Positions 34,063 to 43,042 of a DNA stretch of 59,118 nucleotides are shown here, one piece after another. Each line of letters begins with the position of its first letter. Position 1 is the stretch's first letter. Made by a program: the position numbers and the translations under genes. The notes beneath the pieces were generated by a model. That model worked only from the letters and a program-made list of their open reading frames with translations, did no database searches and was not told where the DNA came from. Source of the stretch: Acidobacteriota bacterium (GTDB lineage: Bacteria > Acidobacteriota > Terriglobia > Bryobacterales > Bryobacteraceae); assembly GCA_025353165.1 (NCBI GenBank), contig JANXRE010000154.1, positions 1-59,118 of the forward strand. Direction: 5' to 3'.

Positions 34063-34335
34063 TTACTTCGGCAGGATGTTCTTCAGGTCGTCGTGCGCGC
34101 GCGGGATCACATGCACGCTGACGACCTCGCCAATCGGACGCGCCGCCGCCGCCCCCGCGTCCACCGCCGCTTTCACCGACGCTACATCGCCGGTGACGAA
34201 CGCGGTGCACAGGCCGCTGCCCACTTTGCGCCAGCCGCGGAATTGCACCTTGGCCGCTTTCAGCATGGCGTCGGTGGCATACACCAGCGCCACCAGGCCT
34301 TTCGTTTCGATCATTCCAATGGTTGTCGATTCCAC
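34063..34335 (-). CDS. BMC hexamer shell protein (BMC-H)
   Basis: 90 residues, single BMC domain, PduA/EutM-like: [68 protein letters not shown]. It forms the hexagonal sheet of the shell facets with a small central pore. It is the only single-domain BMC-H in the window. Confidence 0.95.
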   Translation of the reverse strand: MESTTIGMIETKGLVALVYATDAMLKAAKVQFRGWRKVGSGLCTAFVTGDVASVKAAVDAGAAAARPIGEVVSVHVIPRAHDDLKNILPK

Positions 34336-34353
34336 TTTGAGTCTCCTTGCCGC

Positions 34354-34920
34354 TTACCGCAGCATCCCTTCCATCAAGCCATCGTGCGGCCGCGGAATGA
34401 CGTGCGACGACACCAGCTCGCCCACCCGCCGCGCCGCCGCCGCGCCCGCGTCCACCGACGCGCGCACGCTTCCCACATCGCCCCGCACCACGCTAGTCAC
34501 GAACCCGCCGCCGATCTCGATGGTGCGAATCAGTTGCACGCTCGCCGCTTTGCACATGGCGTCGCTCGCTTCGATCACGCCCACCAAGCCCTTGGTCTCG
34601 ATCAGCCCCAGCGCGGCGGCGTTGTCGGGCTCCGTGGCGGCGCCCTTCTTGACGGCCTTGACGAAGCCTTCCAGCTCGTCGTGCGGCCGCGGGATCACCT
34701 GCACGGTCAGCAGTTCGCCCACCCGGCGCGCTGCCGCCGCGCCGGCGTCCGTGGCTGCCTTTACGGCGGCGACGTCCCCTTCGACGAAAGCCGTCACCAT
34801 GCCGCTGCCCACGGTCTCCCAACCGGCGAACGTGACGTTTGCGGCTTTCAACATGGCATCCGTCGCCTCAAACAGCGCGACCAGCCCTTTCGTTTCCACC
34901 ATTCCTAACGCTTGCTTCAT
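34354..34920 (-). CDS. BMC trimer shell protein (tandem BMC domains)
   Basis: 188 residues from ATG 34920 ([12 protein letters not shown]). Two BMC domains in tandem: residues 1-90 ([32 protein letters not shown]) and 98-188 ([32 protein letters not shown]). The halves are close to each other and to the BMC-H at 34063, pointing to duplication and fusion. Forms pseudohexameric trimers in the shell. Confidence 0.93.
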   Translation of the reverse strand: MKQALGMVETKGLVALFEATDAMLKAANVTFAGWETVGSGMVTAFVEGDVAAVKAATDAGAAAARRVGELLTVQVIPRPHDELEGFVKAVKKGAATEPDNAAALGLIETKGLVGVIEASDAMCKAASVQLIRTIEIGGGFVTSVVRGDVGSVRASVDAGAAAARRVGELVSSHVIPRPHDGLMEGMLR

Positions 34921-34930
34921 ATTGGTTTCC

Positions 34931-35581
34931 TTACTTGAAAAGCTCGATCTCCTTGGCCAAATGCAGGCCACACGCGTTGGCCTCGTCCGTATCCATGTGG
35001 ACGTTCAGCCGCACCGTCTGGTCCACCCGGACCTTGACGCGGTCGAACGTCACCCCGGCGTCGCCGCCGACGCGCAGCTTCATCCTGTCGCCGTGCTGCA
35101 CTCCGTAGTAGCCGGCTTCCGAAGGATTCATGTGGACGTGAATGGCGGCGCGGATCACGCCTTCCTTCAACTCCACCATGCCCTTCGGTCCCATCACGAA
35201 CGCTCCCGGCGTGCCCGCGATGTCGCCCGAGATCCGCACCGGAATTTCCAGCCCCAGGCTGATGGCATCCGTGAATGCCAGCTCGATCTGCGACTTCTCC
35301 CGCAAGGGCCCCAGGATCCGCAGGTTCGAGATCAACCGGCTGCGCGGCCCGATCAGCGTGACTGTTTCGTGGGCCGCGAAATGGCCGGCCTGGTATAGCG
35401 GGCGATAGACCGTCAGCTCGTACCCTTTCCCGAACAGCGCGTCCAGGTGCTCCCGGCTCAGGTGACAGTGCCGCGCCGAGGCGTCGACCACTAATGTGGG
35501 GGCCGGCTGCGCGACCCGCTTGAGCACGATCTCGCGAACTAGGCCTTCGACAAAATCCCGAGTGATAGCTGGCGCTCCCAT
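34931..35581 (-). CDS. pduL: PduL-type phosphotransacylase
   Basis: 216 residues. Converts acyl-CoA plus phosphate to acyl-phosphate, recycling CoA inside the compartment. Zinc-binding histidines are visible: His38/His40 in RHCHLSREH, His148/His150 in [21 protein letters not shown] near the end is conserved. The N terminus ([17 protein letters not shown]) is an amphipathic helix, the usual encapsulation peptide. It lies 3 bp after the acetate kinase gene. Confidence 0.92.
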   Translation of the reverse strand: MGAPAITRDFVEGLVREIVLKRVAQPAPTLVVDASARHCHLSREHLDALFGKGYELTVYRPLYQAGHFAAHETVTLIGPRSRLISNLRILGPLREKSQIELAFTDAISLGLEIPVRISGDIAGTPGAFVMGPKGMVELKEGVIRAAIHVHMNPSEAGYYGVQHGDRMKLRVGGDAGVTFDRVKVRVDQTVRLNVHMDTDEANACGLHLAKEIELFK

Positions 35582-35584
35582 GTC

Positions 35585-36667
35585 TTATCCCAGAACCGAC
35601 GCCGCCGCGCGCGCAACGATGCGCTCCTCGTCGGCCGGCACCACAAAAATCGCCGCGCCGGACCAAGCGGACGAGATGCGCGCCTCGCCTCGAACCGTGG
35701 CATTCACCTGCGGGTCCAGCTCGATTCCAAACGAAGCCAATCCCTTGCACACCGCTTCGCGGATCTCCGGGCTGTTCTCGCCGATGCCGCCCGAAAACGT
35801 CAGCACATCGACACCGCCCAACTCGACCAGGAAGGCTCCGATGTAGTGGCGGATGGCCCGCACGAACACGTCCAGCGCGAGGCGCGCCCGCGGATTCGTC
35901 GAGTCCTGCAAATCGCGCACGTCGCCCGACAGCCCGCTGATCCCCGCCAGGCCGGACTGGCTGCCGAGAATCTCCGCCATCTCGTCGACCGTCAGCCCGG
36001 TCTTCTTCATCACGAACAGCGCCGCCGGCGCGTCGATATCCCCCGCGCGGTTATTGTGCGGAACGCCCGACTGCGCGGAAATGCCGAAGCTCGTGTCCAC
36101 CGCGACGCCGTTCTTGATTGCCGCAAGGCTCGAACTCCCGCCCAGGTGACAGGAGATGTGCCGCAGATCGGAGCGCCCCAGCAATTCCTGCGCCCGCTCG
36201 CTGGCCGCGCGATGACTCGCGCCGTGAAATCCGTAACGGCGAACGCCCAACTCCTCGCGCCATCGATAGGGCACGGGGTAGGTGATCGCCGCTTCGCTCA
36301 TCGATTCGAAGAACGCGGTCTCGAACAACGCCACCAGCGGCAGATCCGGAGTCAACGCGCGGAAGGCGCGCATCGCCGCGAGGTACGGCGGATTGTGCGC
36401 CGGCGCCAGGAACGTGAATTCCTCCATCGCCGCGAGCACGGCATCGTCGACGATTCGCGCACCCGTCAACGGCCCGCCGTGCACCGCCTTGAAGCCGACC
36501 GCATCCACTTTTTCCACGCCGCCGATCTCGTCCAGGCACCGGGAGATCGCCGGCTGATAGTCGGTAATGCGCTCGATTTTCCCTTGCGCGACGACTGAAC
36601 CGTAATCCATATCATATAACCGGTACTTGAAGGAGGTGCTTCCGATGTTGGCAACCAGGATCTTCAT
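35585..36667 (-). CDS. ackA: acetate kinase-like (acyl kinase) of the BMC operon
   Basis: 360 residues, ASKHA fold. Transfers the phosphate of an acyl-phosphate to ADP, giving acid and ATP. Motifs NIGSTSFKYRLYD, VGFKAVHGG, VALFETAFFESM, RRYGFHGASHR, HLGGSSSLAAI and VLTFSGGIGENSPEIR are all in order. About 40 residues shorter than housekeeping AckA (about 400). First gene of the minus-strand BMC operon; in this setting lactyl- or propionyl-phosphate is a likely substrate. Confidence 0.9.
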   Translation of the reverse strand: MKILVANIGSTSFKYRLYDMDYGSVVAQGKIERITDYQPAISRCLDEIGGVEKVDAVGFKAVHGGPLTGARIVDDAVLAAMEEFTFLAPAHNPPYLAAMRAFRALTPDLPLVALFETAFFESMSEAAITYPVPYRWREELGVRRYGFHGASHRAASERAQELLGRSDLRHISCHLGGSSSLAAIKNGVAVDTSFGISAQSGVPHNNRAGDIDAPAALFVMKKTGLTVDEMAEILGSQSGLAGISGLSGDVRDLQDSTNPRARLALDVFVRAIRHYIGAFLVELGGVDVLTFSGGIGENSPEIREAVCKGLASFGIELDPQVNATVRGEARISSAWSGAAIFVVPADEERIVARAAASVLG

Positions 36668-36671
36668 GATC

Positions 36672-36721
36672 GGTCTTGACTAAGAAAGACCATATTATCT
36701 ATAATTCTCTTTCAAAGTCAA
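36672..36721. promoter_or_regulatory. overlapping divergent promoters and inverted repeat of the BMC locus
   Basis: Plus strand: TTGACT (36676-36681), 18-base spacer, TATAAT (36700-36705), leading to the PduS-like gene. Minus strand: TTGACT (36721-36716), 16-base spacer, GATAAT (36699-36694), leading to ackA. An inverted repeat GGTCTT-N8-AAGACC (36672-36691) covers the plus -35 box and lies just downstream of the minus -10. This is a good operator candidate for the DeoR regulator; the operator role is inference. Confidence 0.65.
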
Positions 36722-36736
36722 TCAGAATCCGTCAAC

Positions 36737-38048
36737 ATGAACCAGACTAGATCACTCGCACGGATCGACGAGCTGGGAATTGTCGGGGCGGGCGGTGCCT
36801 GGCTTCCCGACCGCCGAGAAGCTCCGCAGCCGGGCCGCCGTCGTCCTGGTCAACGGCGCGGAGTGCGAACCGCTGCTTCATAAGGACAAGGAGCTTTTGC
36901 TTCATGAGGCGCCGGCGATGTTGGCCGGTCTGCGCATCGCGATGGACTGCGTGGGCGCGCCGGAAGCGGTCATCGGGATCAAAGACAAGTACCACGACGT
37001 CATCGACGCCCTCACGCCCCAACTGCCGTCCGGCGTCCGGATCTTCCCGCTGACCGATACCTACCCCGCGGGCGACGAGTTCCTGCTGGTGCACGACATC
37101 ACCGGCAAGATCATTCCGCCCGGAGGCCTGCCCCGGGACGCCGGCGCGGCGGTCTGCAACGTCGAGACGCTGGTGAACATCGGCCTGGACGCGCCGGTCA
37201 CCCACAAGTACCTGACCGTTGCCGGAGCGGTTGCCACGCCGGTTACTTTACGCGCGCCGGTCGGGATGTCGATCGGCGAGGTGATCGAAGCGGCGGGCGG
37301 CGCCACCGTTCCCGATTTCGCTGTGCTGTTGGGAGGCGCAATGATGGGCCGCCTCTGCCCCAGCCTGGACGAACCGGTGAGCAAAACGCTGGGCGGCATC
37401 ATCGTACTGCCGTCCTCGCACTCCTTGATCGTCCGGTATTCGAAGACGTGGAAGCAGATCCACCACATCGGAAAATCGGCCTGCGACCAGTGCCGGTTCT
37501 GCACGGACCTTTGCCCGCGCTATCTGCTGGGCCACCCCATCGAGCCGCACGCGGCGATGCGCGCGCTCAGCTTCGGCAGTTCGGTGGAGACGCTGGTGGC
37601 GGCCACCCTGTATTGCTGCGAGTGCAATCTGTGCACCCTGTTCGCCTGCCCCGAGGATCTGGACCCGAAGAACGTCTGCGTGCAAGCCAAACCGGCCGCG
37701 CGCGAACTGGGCTTGACCTTTCGCGGGCAGCCTGATGAAATCGAACCGCACCCCATGGCCGAGTACCGCCGCATCCCGACCAGACGCCTGATCGTCAAGC
37801 TGGGCCTGGAGGAGTTCCGCAACGTCGGCCCGCTGGTCGATCTGCCGCGGCAACCGAAACGCGTCGTTCTGCCGCTGAAGCAGCACGCGGGCGCGCCCGC
37901 CCTCGCCGTCGTGCGGCCGGGCGATCGCGTGCGGGCCGGCGACCTGATCGCCGCGCCCGCCTCCAACAAGCTGGCAGCCAGGATTCACGCCAGCATGAGC
38001 GGTATCGTGGGAAACGTAGACAGCGCCATCGCCATCGAATATGCCTGA
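36737..38048 (+). pseudogene. PduS/RnfC-like flavoprotein, frameshifted near the start
   Basis: From ATG 36737 the first 21 codons (RIDELGIVGAGGA) are the expected RnfC/PduS start, but one extra base (T36800 fits best) shifts the frame. From GFPTAEKL onward the 400-residue remainder is intact in another frame: VLVNGAECEPLL, two CxxCxxC...CP ferredoxin clusters (SACDQCRFCTDLCP, YCCECNLCTLFACPEDL), and a C-terminal barrel-sandwich part. The break falls inside the glycine-rich loop GAGGAGFPT. A TTG at 36780 could start the open frame, but without that loop. PduS passes electrons from NADH to cobalamin reductase or the shell. Sequence error is possible. Confidence 0.75.
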
Positions 38049-38601
38049 AATCGACTCCATCGGACTCGTCGAACTATCGAGCATCGCCCGCGGCTTTGTG
38101 GTCGAGGACGCCATGATCAAAGCGGCGCCAGTCGAAGTCCTGATGGCGCGGACCATCTGCTCGGGAAAATTTCTCATCGCGGTGTGCGGAGACGTCGCCG
38201 CGGTCGGCGCGTCGCTGGAAGCGGGCGCGGCGGCGGGCCGGGGCTCCATCATCGAGAAGCGCCACATCAGCCGCGTGCATCCTTCGATCTTCCCGGCCAT
38301 CGCCGGATCGGTCAGCCTGGAGCTGGCGCAGGCGCGCGCCATGGGGATCATCGAAACGTTCTCGGCCTCGAGCATCATCGAAGTGGCGGATGCGGCGGTG
38401 AAGGCGGCCAACGTCATCCTGTTCCGCGTCCATTTGGCGATGGCTCTCGGCGGCAAGGGCTTTGTGCTGCTCACCGGCGATGTGGCCAGCGTCGAGGCCG
38501 CGGTCGCGGCGGGTTCGGCGGTGGCGGGCCAGGACGGCATCCTGGTGGATCGCCAGGTGATTCCCGCGCCTTCGCGCGAATTATTCCGGGAGTTCACATG
38601 A
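38041..38601 (+). CDS. PduT-like BMC trimer shell protein with pore cysteine
   Basis: 186 residues, two BMC domains (about 1-92 and 96-183): IGLVELSSIARGFVVEDAMI, HISRVHPSIFPAIAGS, GIIETFSASSIIEVADAAVK, VIPAPSRELF. Cys40 in RTICSGKF aligns with the pore-loop cysteine (Cys38) by which PduT holds an Fe-S cluster, while the other BMC-T of the locus has no such Cys. Overlaps the PduS-like gene by 8 bp and the isomerase by 4 bp, consistent with a redox relay through the shell. Confidence 0.88.
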   Translation: MPEIDSIGLVELSSIARGFVVEDAMIKAAPVEVLMARTICSGKFLIAVCGDVAAVGASLEAGAAAGRGSIIEKRHISRVHPSIFPAIAGSVSLELAQARAMGIIETFSASSIIEVADAAVKAANVILFRVHLAMALGGKGFVLLTGDVASVEAAVAAGSAVAGQDGILVDRQVIPAPSRELFREFT

Positions 38602-40016
38602 GCAACCTTCGCGTCGGTCTGTTCGGCATCGGCCTGGATGCCTACTGGCCGCAGTTCGCCGGCCTCGAGCCCCGATTGAAAGAATACGTTCAACGCGTGG
38701 CGAAGCGCCTCGGCCGGCCCGGGGTGGAGGTGGTGAATCTCGGGCTGATCGACAACCCGGAGAAGGCCGCCGTCGCGGGCCACGATTTTCGCCGCGCGGA
38801 TGTGGATCTGATTTTCCTCCACGTCACCACGTATGCGCTCTCTTCGACCGTGCTCCCCGTGGTGCGGCGCGCGAAGACGCCGGTCGTCGTGCTGAATCTC
38901 TCGCCCGGCGACGCCATCGATTACGCTTCGTTCAACGCCATGTCCGACCGCGGCAAGATGACCGGAGAATGGCTGGCGTATTGCCAGGCCTGTCCCGTGC
39001 CCGAGATCGCGAACGTCTTCCGCCGCTCGGGCATTCCGTTTTTCCAGGTCACCGGAACGCTCGACGACGAGGCCGCGTGGAATGAAATCGACGGCTGGGT
39101 GCAAGCCGCGCAGGTCGCCCACGTGATGGAGGGCAACCGCCTCGGGGTGATGGGCCATTATTACTGCGGCATGCTGGACGTGTACTCCGATCTCACGCTG
39201 CAGTTGGTGAAATTCGGCGGGCACATCGAGATTGTCGAGGTCGACGAGCTCTCGGCGCTGCGCGCGGATGTCGGCGCCGCCGAGGTCTCCGATCGCGTCG
39301 CCCACTTCTTCGACGTGTTCGACGTCCAGCCCGATTGCTCGCGCGAAGAACTCGAACGCGCCGCCCGAACCTCCGTCGCTCTGGACCGCCTGGCCGGGAA
39401 TCACGCGCTGGGGTCGATGGCGTACTATTACGCGGGCACCGGGAATCCCGCCAACGAAGACACCATCAGCTCCATCATTCTCGGCACCAGTCTGTTGACC
39501 GCGCGCGGCATTCCGGTGGCCGGCGAGTGCGAGGTGAAGAACGCGCAGGCGATGAAGATCCTGGACGCGTTCGGCGCGGGCGGATCGTTCACCGAGTACT
39601 ACGCCACCGACTACAAAGCCGACATCGTCATCATGGGCCACGACGGCCCGGGTCACCTGGCCATCGCCGAAGGCAAGACGAAGGTGCGGCCGCTGGGCGT
39701 GTTCCACGGGAAGGTCGGGCGGGGGTTGTCGGTCGAGATGTCGGTGAAGCGCGGACCCGTGACGCTGCTGTCGGTGGTGGAGACCGCCGGGGGAATCAAG
39801 CTGCTGATCGCCGAAGCGGAATCCGTGCCCGGCCCGATTCTGGAGATCGGGAACACGAACAGCCGTTATCGTTTCAGCATCGGGGCGCGCCGTTTCATCC
39901 ACGACTGGAACGCGCAAGGACCGGCGCACCATTGCGCCATCGGAGTCGGCCACATCGCCGGCAAACTCGAAAAGCTGGCCGCCCTGCTGGGACTGGAAGC
40001 CGTACGCGTCTGCTGA
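38598..40016 (+). CDS. L-fucose/L-arabinose isomerase family protein
   Basis: 472 residues from ATG 38598 (ATGA overlap with the BMC-T). The fold family interconverts aldoses and ketoses. Seen: VGLFGIGLDAYWPQFAGLEP, LIFLHVTTYALSSTVLPVV, NRLGVMGHYYCGMLDVYSDL, CEVKNAQAMKILDAFGAGGS, VIMGHDGPGHLAI. Conserved Glu/Asp/His of the C-terminal part would bind Mn2+. In this locus it would isomerise fucose or a related sugar upstream of a kinase and the aldolase; no kinase is present. Confidence 0.85.
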   Translation: MSNLRVGLFGIGLDAYWPQFAGLEPRLKEYVQRVAKRLGRPGVEVVNLGLIDNPEKAAVAGHDFRRADVDLIFLHVTTYALSSTVLPVVRRAKTPVVVLNLSPGDAIDYASFNAMSDRGKMTGEWLAYCQACPVPEIANVFRRSGIPFFQVTGTLDDEAAWNEIDGWVQAAQVAHVMEGNRLGVMGHYYCGMLDVYSDLTLQLVKFGGHIEIVEVDELSALRADVGAAEVSDRVAHFFDVFDVQPDCSREELERAARTSVALDRLAGNHALGSMAYYYAGTGNPANEDTISSIILGTSLLTARGIPVAGECEVKNAQAMKILDAFGAGGSFTEYYATDYKADIVIMGHDGPGHLAIAEGKTKVRPLGVFHGKVGRGLSVEMSVKRGPVTLLSVVETAGGIKLLIAEAESVPGPILEIGNTNSRYRFSIGARRFIHDWNAQGPAHHCAIGVGHIAGKLEKLAALLGLEAVRVC

Positions 40017-40022
40017 AGCGAC

Positions 40023-40068
40023 GTGGCGCACGCACTCCTGCGTGCCGCGTCGCCACTCCTGGCGACGC
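40023..40068 (+). repeat. 46-bp double-hairpin repeat, copy 2
   Basis: Perfect stems GCACGCA/TGCGTGC and GCGTCGCCA/TGGCGACGC, both with loop CTCC. Lies 7 bp after the isomerase stop at the end of the BMC plus-strand operon, where it may protect or end the transcript. Confidence 0.8.
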
Positions 40069-40081
40069 CGCTATCTAAATC

Positions 40082-40462
40082 TTCTCCAGCACCGCGACTG
40101 CCTCACTGACCGGGCAGCGCGGCATGGCCAGTTCCCCCTGCGACGGCAGACCGCAATTCCGCCGTCGTGATGAACAGTGAGCGTGGTGTTCGACAGTTCG
40201 ACGCAATGGTCTTCCAAGTACCGCGGCCCGGCTGGAACGAATCGAGAACGATCGGTTCAAAGAACGCGAAGTCCCGGGGCGGCGGATGGGCGACGTATCC
40301 GTGCAGCAGAGTCTCGCCGCGCAGCATCGAAACCCGAACGCGATCGCCGCTATCGCGGTCCACCACAAACCAGCCATCGCCATTCCGTACCCGGCGTCCA
40401 CCCGAACCCGAATAACAGTGTGGACATTCGGCGCGCTCATATCCGCGCCGAGCAACTCGGCG
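40082..40462 (-). pseudogene. degenerate unidentified reading frame
   Basis: The minus strand starts with SAPNVHTVIRVRVDAGYG in one frame (from 40440) and continues in another with WFVVDRDSGDRVRVSMLRGE and DFAFFEPIVLDSFQPG. The two pieces join with one frame change near 40380. I do not recognise the family. No other gene is seen between the isomerase and the GloVer remnant. Confidence 0.3.
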
Positions 40463-41577
40463 TCATAACCCAGCTCTCTTAGCTAACAGCTTGGAGACCG
40501 TTTTCGAAGGGCACGCAAAAATGGGGACAGATACCTTTTCCGCTGCGGTAACCTTGCTGATACTGCTTTCGACCTCTGGCGGAAAAGGCTGTCTGTCCCC
40601 ATTTTTCCCATCGTCGGCCGTTGTACCAATCAAGACCTCGCCATTATTGCTCCCCACGACTAAGCCGCTGGCCGGGTAGAAACCGGGCAGCGTGACCGGT
40701 GTAAGACCGGCGACCAGGGCTCTCCGGGAGTCGTCGGCGGATACAATGCGTACGCGACCCCGCAACCGTTAGCGCAGGCAGTGCTGTAACCGCCATACCT
40801 GGTCACTCCCCAGAGGATGCCCGGCGAGTCGAATGCAAGCGTCCCGGCGGGGCTAACTGGTAAGCGGTGCCTTGCCCATATTGGCCGCCTCTCTGCGTCG
40901 CGCCGTACAAAGCGCCCCGGGGCATCTATCACCAGCGGTCCGACCGGCTGCGCGCCTTCCCCTTTTTGGAAGGAGTGCGGCACCGTTTCCGTCCAGGCGC
41001 CGCCCGCGACCGACGGCGGGGCCAACTTGAAAATCACGCCTTTGTTGCTTGTTCCGCCCAGCGTCGTGACCCCATACAAGGCACCCGCCGAATCCAGTAC
41101 CAGGCCGCCTACCGGGTTCGCTCCGTCCGGCTCGCCTCGAAAGCGATACAAAGCGCTTTCGATGGTGGAGAGCACGTACACTACTCCGCAGCCGTTGGGG
41201 AGAGCCTTGTTGCAGGCATTCCCGCCCGCGGCAACGCCATAGATGTTGCCGAGGGCGTCCAATAGGAGGCTCCCCGTCGGCAGGGCTCCGTTCGCCAGCC
41301 CGGATCCGCTCCTCGGGAACGAGTGCACCACGGAAAACCCCCAGGAATCACCCTGGCGTATGCCCGGCGAGGTGCGAAAGACCGCGCCGCCCCGATAGGC
41401 CCCGCCATACTGCGTTGTGCCGTAAAAAACGTCGGACAGCGGCGACGCAACCACCGGCCCCTGAGGCGTACTTCCATCGGCGCCCCCGGAGAACGTATAT
41501 TGACCTTCCACGTAAATCTGAGCGCTTACGGGCAAAACCGTAACCGCGAGAAGCACGCACATATAATTGAATTTCAT
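40463..41577 (-). pseudogene. GloVer-repeat (TIGR03803-type) exported protein, frameshifted
   Basis: From ATG 41577: signal peptide ([19 protein letters not shown]), then several copies of the choice-anchor GloVer repeat, e.g. VFYGTTQYGGAYRGGAVFR, IYGVAAGGNACNKALPNGCG, LYGVTTLGGTSNKGVIFKL. Near 40905-40865 the expected ALYGATQRGGQYGQGTAYQL is out of frame, the frame then returns (GVTRYGGYSTACANGCG), and breaks again near 40720. The 3' end is interrupted by a MITE-like element. Such proteins are probably extracellular propeller-like binders. Decay looks real given several lesions. Confidence 0.7.
40517..40606. mobile_element. 90-bp MITE-like element with terminal inverted repeats
   Basis: AAAAATGGGGACAG at 40517-40530 is inverted as CTGTCCCCATTTTT at 40593-40606, and the similarity continues inward (CCTTTTCCGC against GCGGAAAAGG), giving imperfect terminal repeats of about 29 bases around a 30-base centre. 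No coding capacity. It lies inside the 3' end of the GloVer pseudogene. The TGGGGACAG end resembles ends I have seen on small non-autonomous elements in other bacteria. Confidence 0.65.
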
Positions 41578-43042
41578 GGCCAGTATTGCGAATGTAGCAT
41601 CTCCCGAACAGATCGCGAAATACGAGCCAGTCATCGGCCTCGAAGTTCATGTCCAGCTTTCGACGCGGACCAAGATCTTCTGCGGCTGCCCGACGGCTTT
41701 CGGCGCGCCGCCGAACACCAACGTCTGTCCGGTCTGCCTGGGCCTGCCGGGCGCGCTGCCCGTTCTCAACCGCCTCGCCGTGGAGATGGCCATTAAGGCG
41801 GGGCTAGCGCTGCGCTGCCGCGTCAACACCACTTCGCGCTTCGCCCGCAAAAACTATTTTTACCCCGATCTCCCCAAGGGCTACCAGATCTCGCAATACG
41901 AACTCCCGGTCGCCGAGCAGGGCTGGGTGGAGGTCGAGGGGAAACGTATCGGCATCACGAGAGTCCATATGGAGGACGACGCGGGCAAGAGCATGCACGA
42001 GGGGTTTCGCGATTCCGATCAGTACACCTACGTGGATCTCAATCGCACCGGCACGCCGCTGATCGAAATCGTCACCGAGCCCGACCTGCGCACATCGGGC
42101 GAGGCGTTTGCGTTCCTCACCGAGCTGAAGCAGGCGCTCCAATACATCGGGGTGTCGGCCTGCGACATGGAGAAGGGCCAGCTACGCTGCGACGCCAACG
42201 TTTCCGTACGGCTGAAGGGCGCGGAGACGTTCGGAACCAAGGCCGAGGTCAAGAATCTGAATTCGTTCCGGTTCGTGAAAATGGCGATTGACCACGAGAT
42301 CGCCCGCCAGGTTGCCGTGCTCGAAAGTGGCGGACGCATCGAGCAGGAGTCGCGCCTTTACAATCCGGATCTCGACGAGACCTTCGGGATGCGCAGTAAG
42401 GAGCACGCGCACGACTATCGATATTTTCCCGAGCCCGATCTGGTCCCGCTCCGCATCGGCGACGAATGGATGGCTCGTATCCAGGCCGAGATGGTGGAAC
42501 TCCCCGCCGGCCGCCGCGCCCGCTTCATCCGCGATTACGGGCTTCGTGAATACGACGCCCAGGTTCTCACCGCCACCCGCGATCTCAGCGATTTCTTCGA
42601 GGCGGCGGCGAAGGCCTCGGGCGACCCACGCGCCGCCGCGAACTGGGTGATGGGCGATCTCGCCGCCGCCTTGAAGGAAGCGGGCCAGAACATCGCGGAT
42701 TCGCCCGTCACCCCCGAGCGTCTCGGCGAACTCATCGCCCTGATCGGGAAGGGCGAGGTGACCGGAAAACTCGCGAAGGATGTTTTCCCGAAAATGTTCG
42801 CGACCGGGGACGCGCCGCGCGACATCATGGAGCGCGAGGGCCTGAAAGCGATGAGCGATTCCGGCGCGCTCGAGAAGATCGTGGATGAGATCGTCGCCGC
42901 CAATCCGAAACAGGTCGAGCAGTACAAAGGCGGAAAAACGACCGTGCTGGCCTTCTTCGTCGGTCAAGCGATGAAGGCCACTCGAGGCCAGGCCGACCCG
43001 CAAGCGGTGGGCGAGATTCTCAAGAGCAGGATGGCGCGTTGA
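41576..43042 (+). CDS. gatB: aspartyl/glutamyl-tRNA(Asn/Gln) amidotransferase subunit B
   Basis: 488 residues from ATG 41576 ([19 protein letters not shown]). Kinase/amidase partner that activates mischarged Glu-tRNA(Gln) or Asp-tRNA(Asn). GatB blocks: [68 protein letters not shown], and the C-terminal YqeY-like tRNA-binding tail ([20 protein letters not shown]). Complete. gatA and gatC are not adjacent. Starts back to back with the GloVer pseudogene, their start codons overlapping in CATG. Confidence 0.97.
   Translation: MASIANVASPEQIAKYEPVIGLEVHVQLSTRTKIFCGCPTAFGAPPNTNVCPVCLGLPGALPVLNRLAVEMAIKAGLALRCRVNTTSRFARKNYFYPDLPKGYQISQYELPVAEQGWVEVEGKRIGITRVHMEDDAGKSMHEGFRDSDQYTYVDLNRTGTPLIEIVTEPDLRTSGEAFAFLTELKQALQYIGVSACDMEKGQLRCDANVSVRLKGAETFGTKAEVKNLNSFRFVKMAIDHEIARQVAVLESGGRIEQESRLYNPDLDETFGMRSKEHAHDYRYFPEPDLVPLRIGDEWMARIQAEMVELPAGRRARFIRDYGLREYDAQVLTATRDLSDFFEAAAKASGDPRAAANWVMGDLAAALKEAGQNIADSPVTPERLGELIALIGKGEVTGKLAKDVFPKMFATGDAPRDIMEREGLKAMSDSGALEKIVDEIVAANPKQVEQYKGGKTTVLAFFVGQAMKATRGQADPQAVGEILKSRMAR

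Noticed and set aside
36737-36800. Programmed frameshifting in the PduS-like gene
   Set aside because: No slippery heptamer or obvious downstream pseudoknot near the shift; an indel is simpler.
37248-40031. 927-codon open frame antisense to the PduS, BMC-T and isomerase genes
   Set aside because: Shadow of three well-conserved genes; no recognisable protein.
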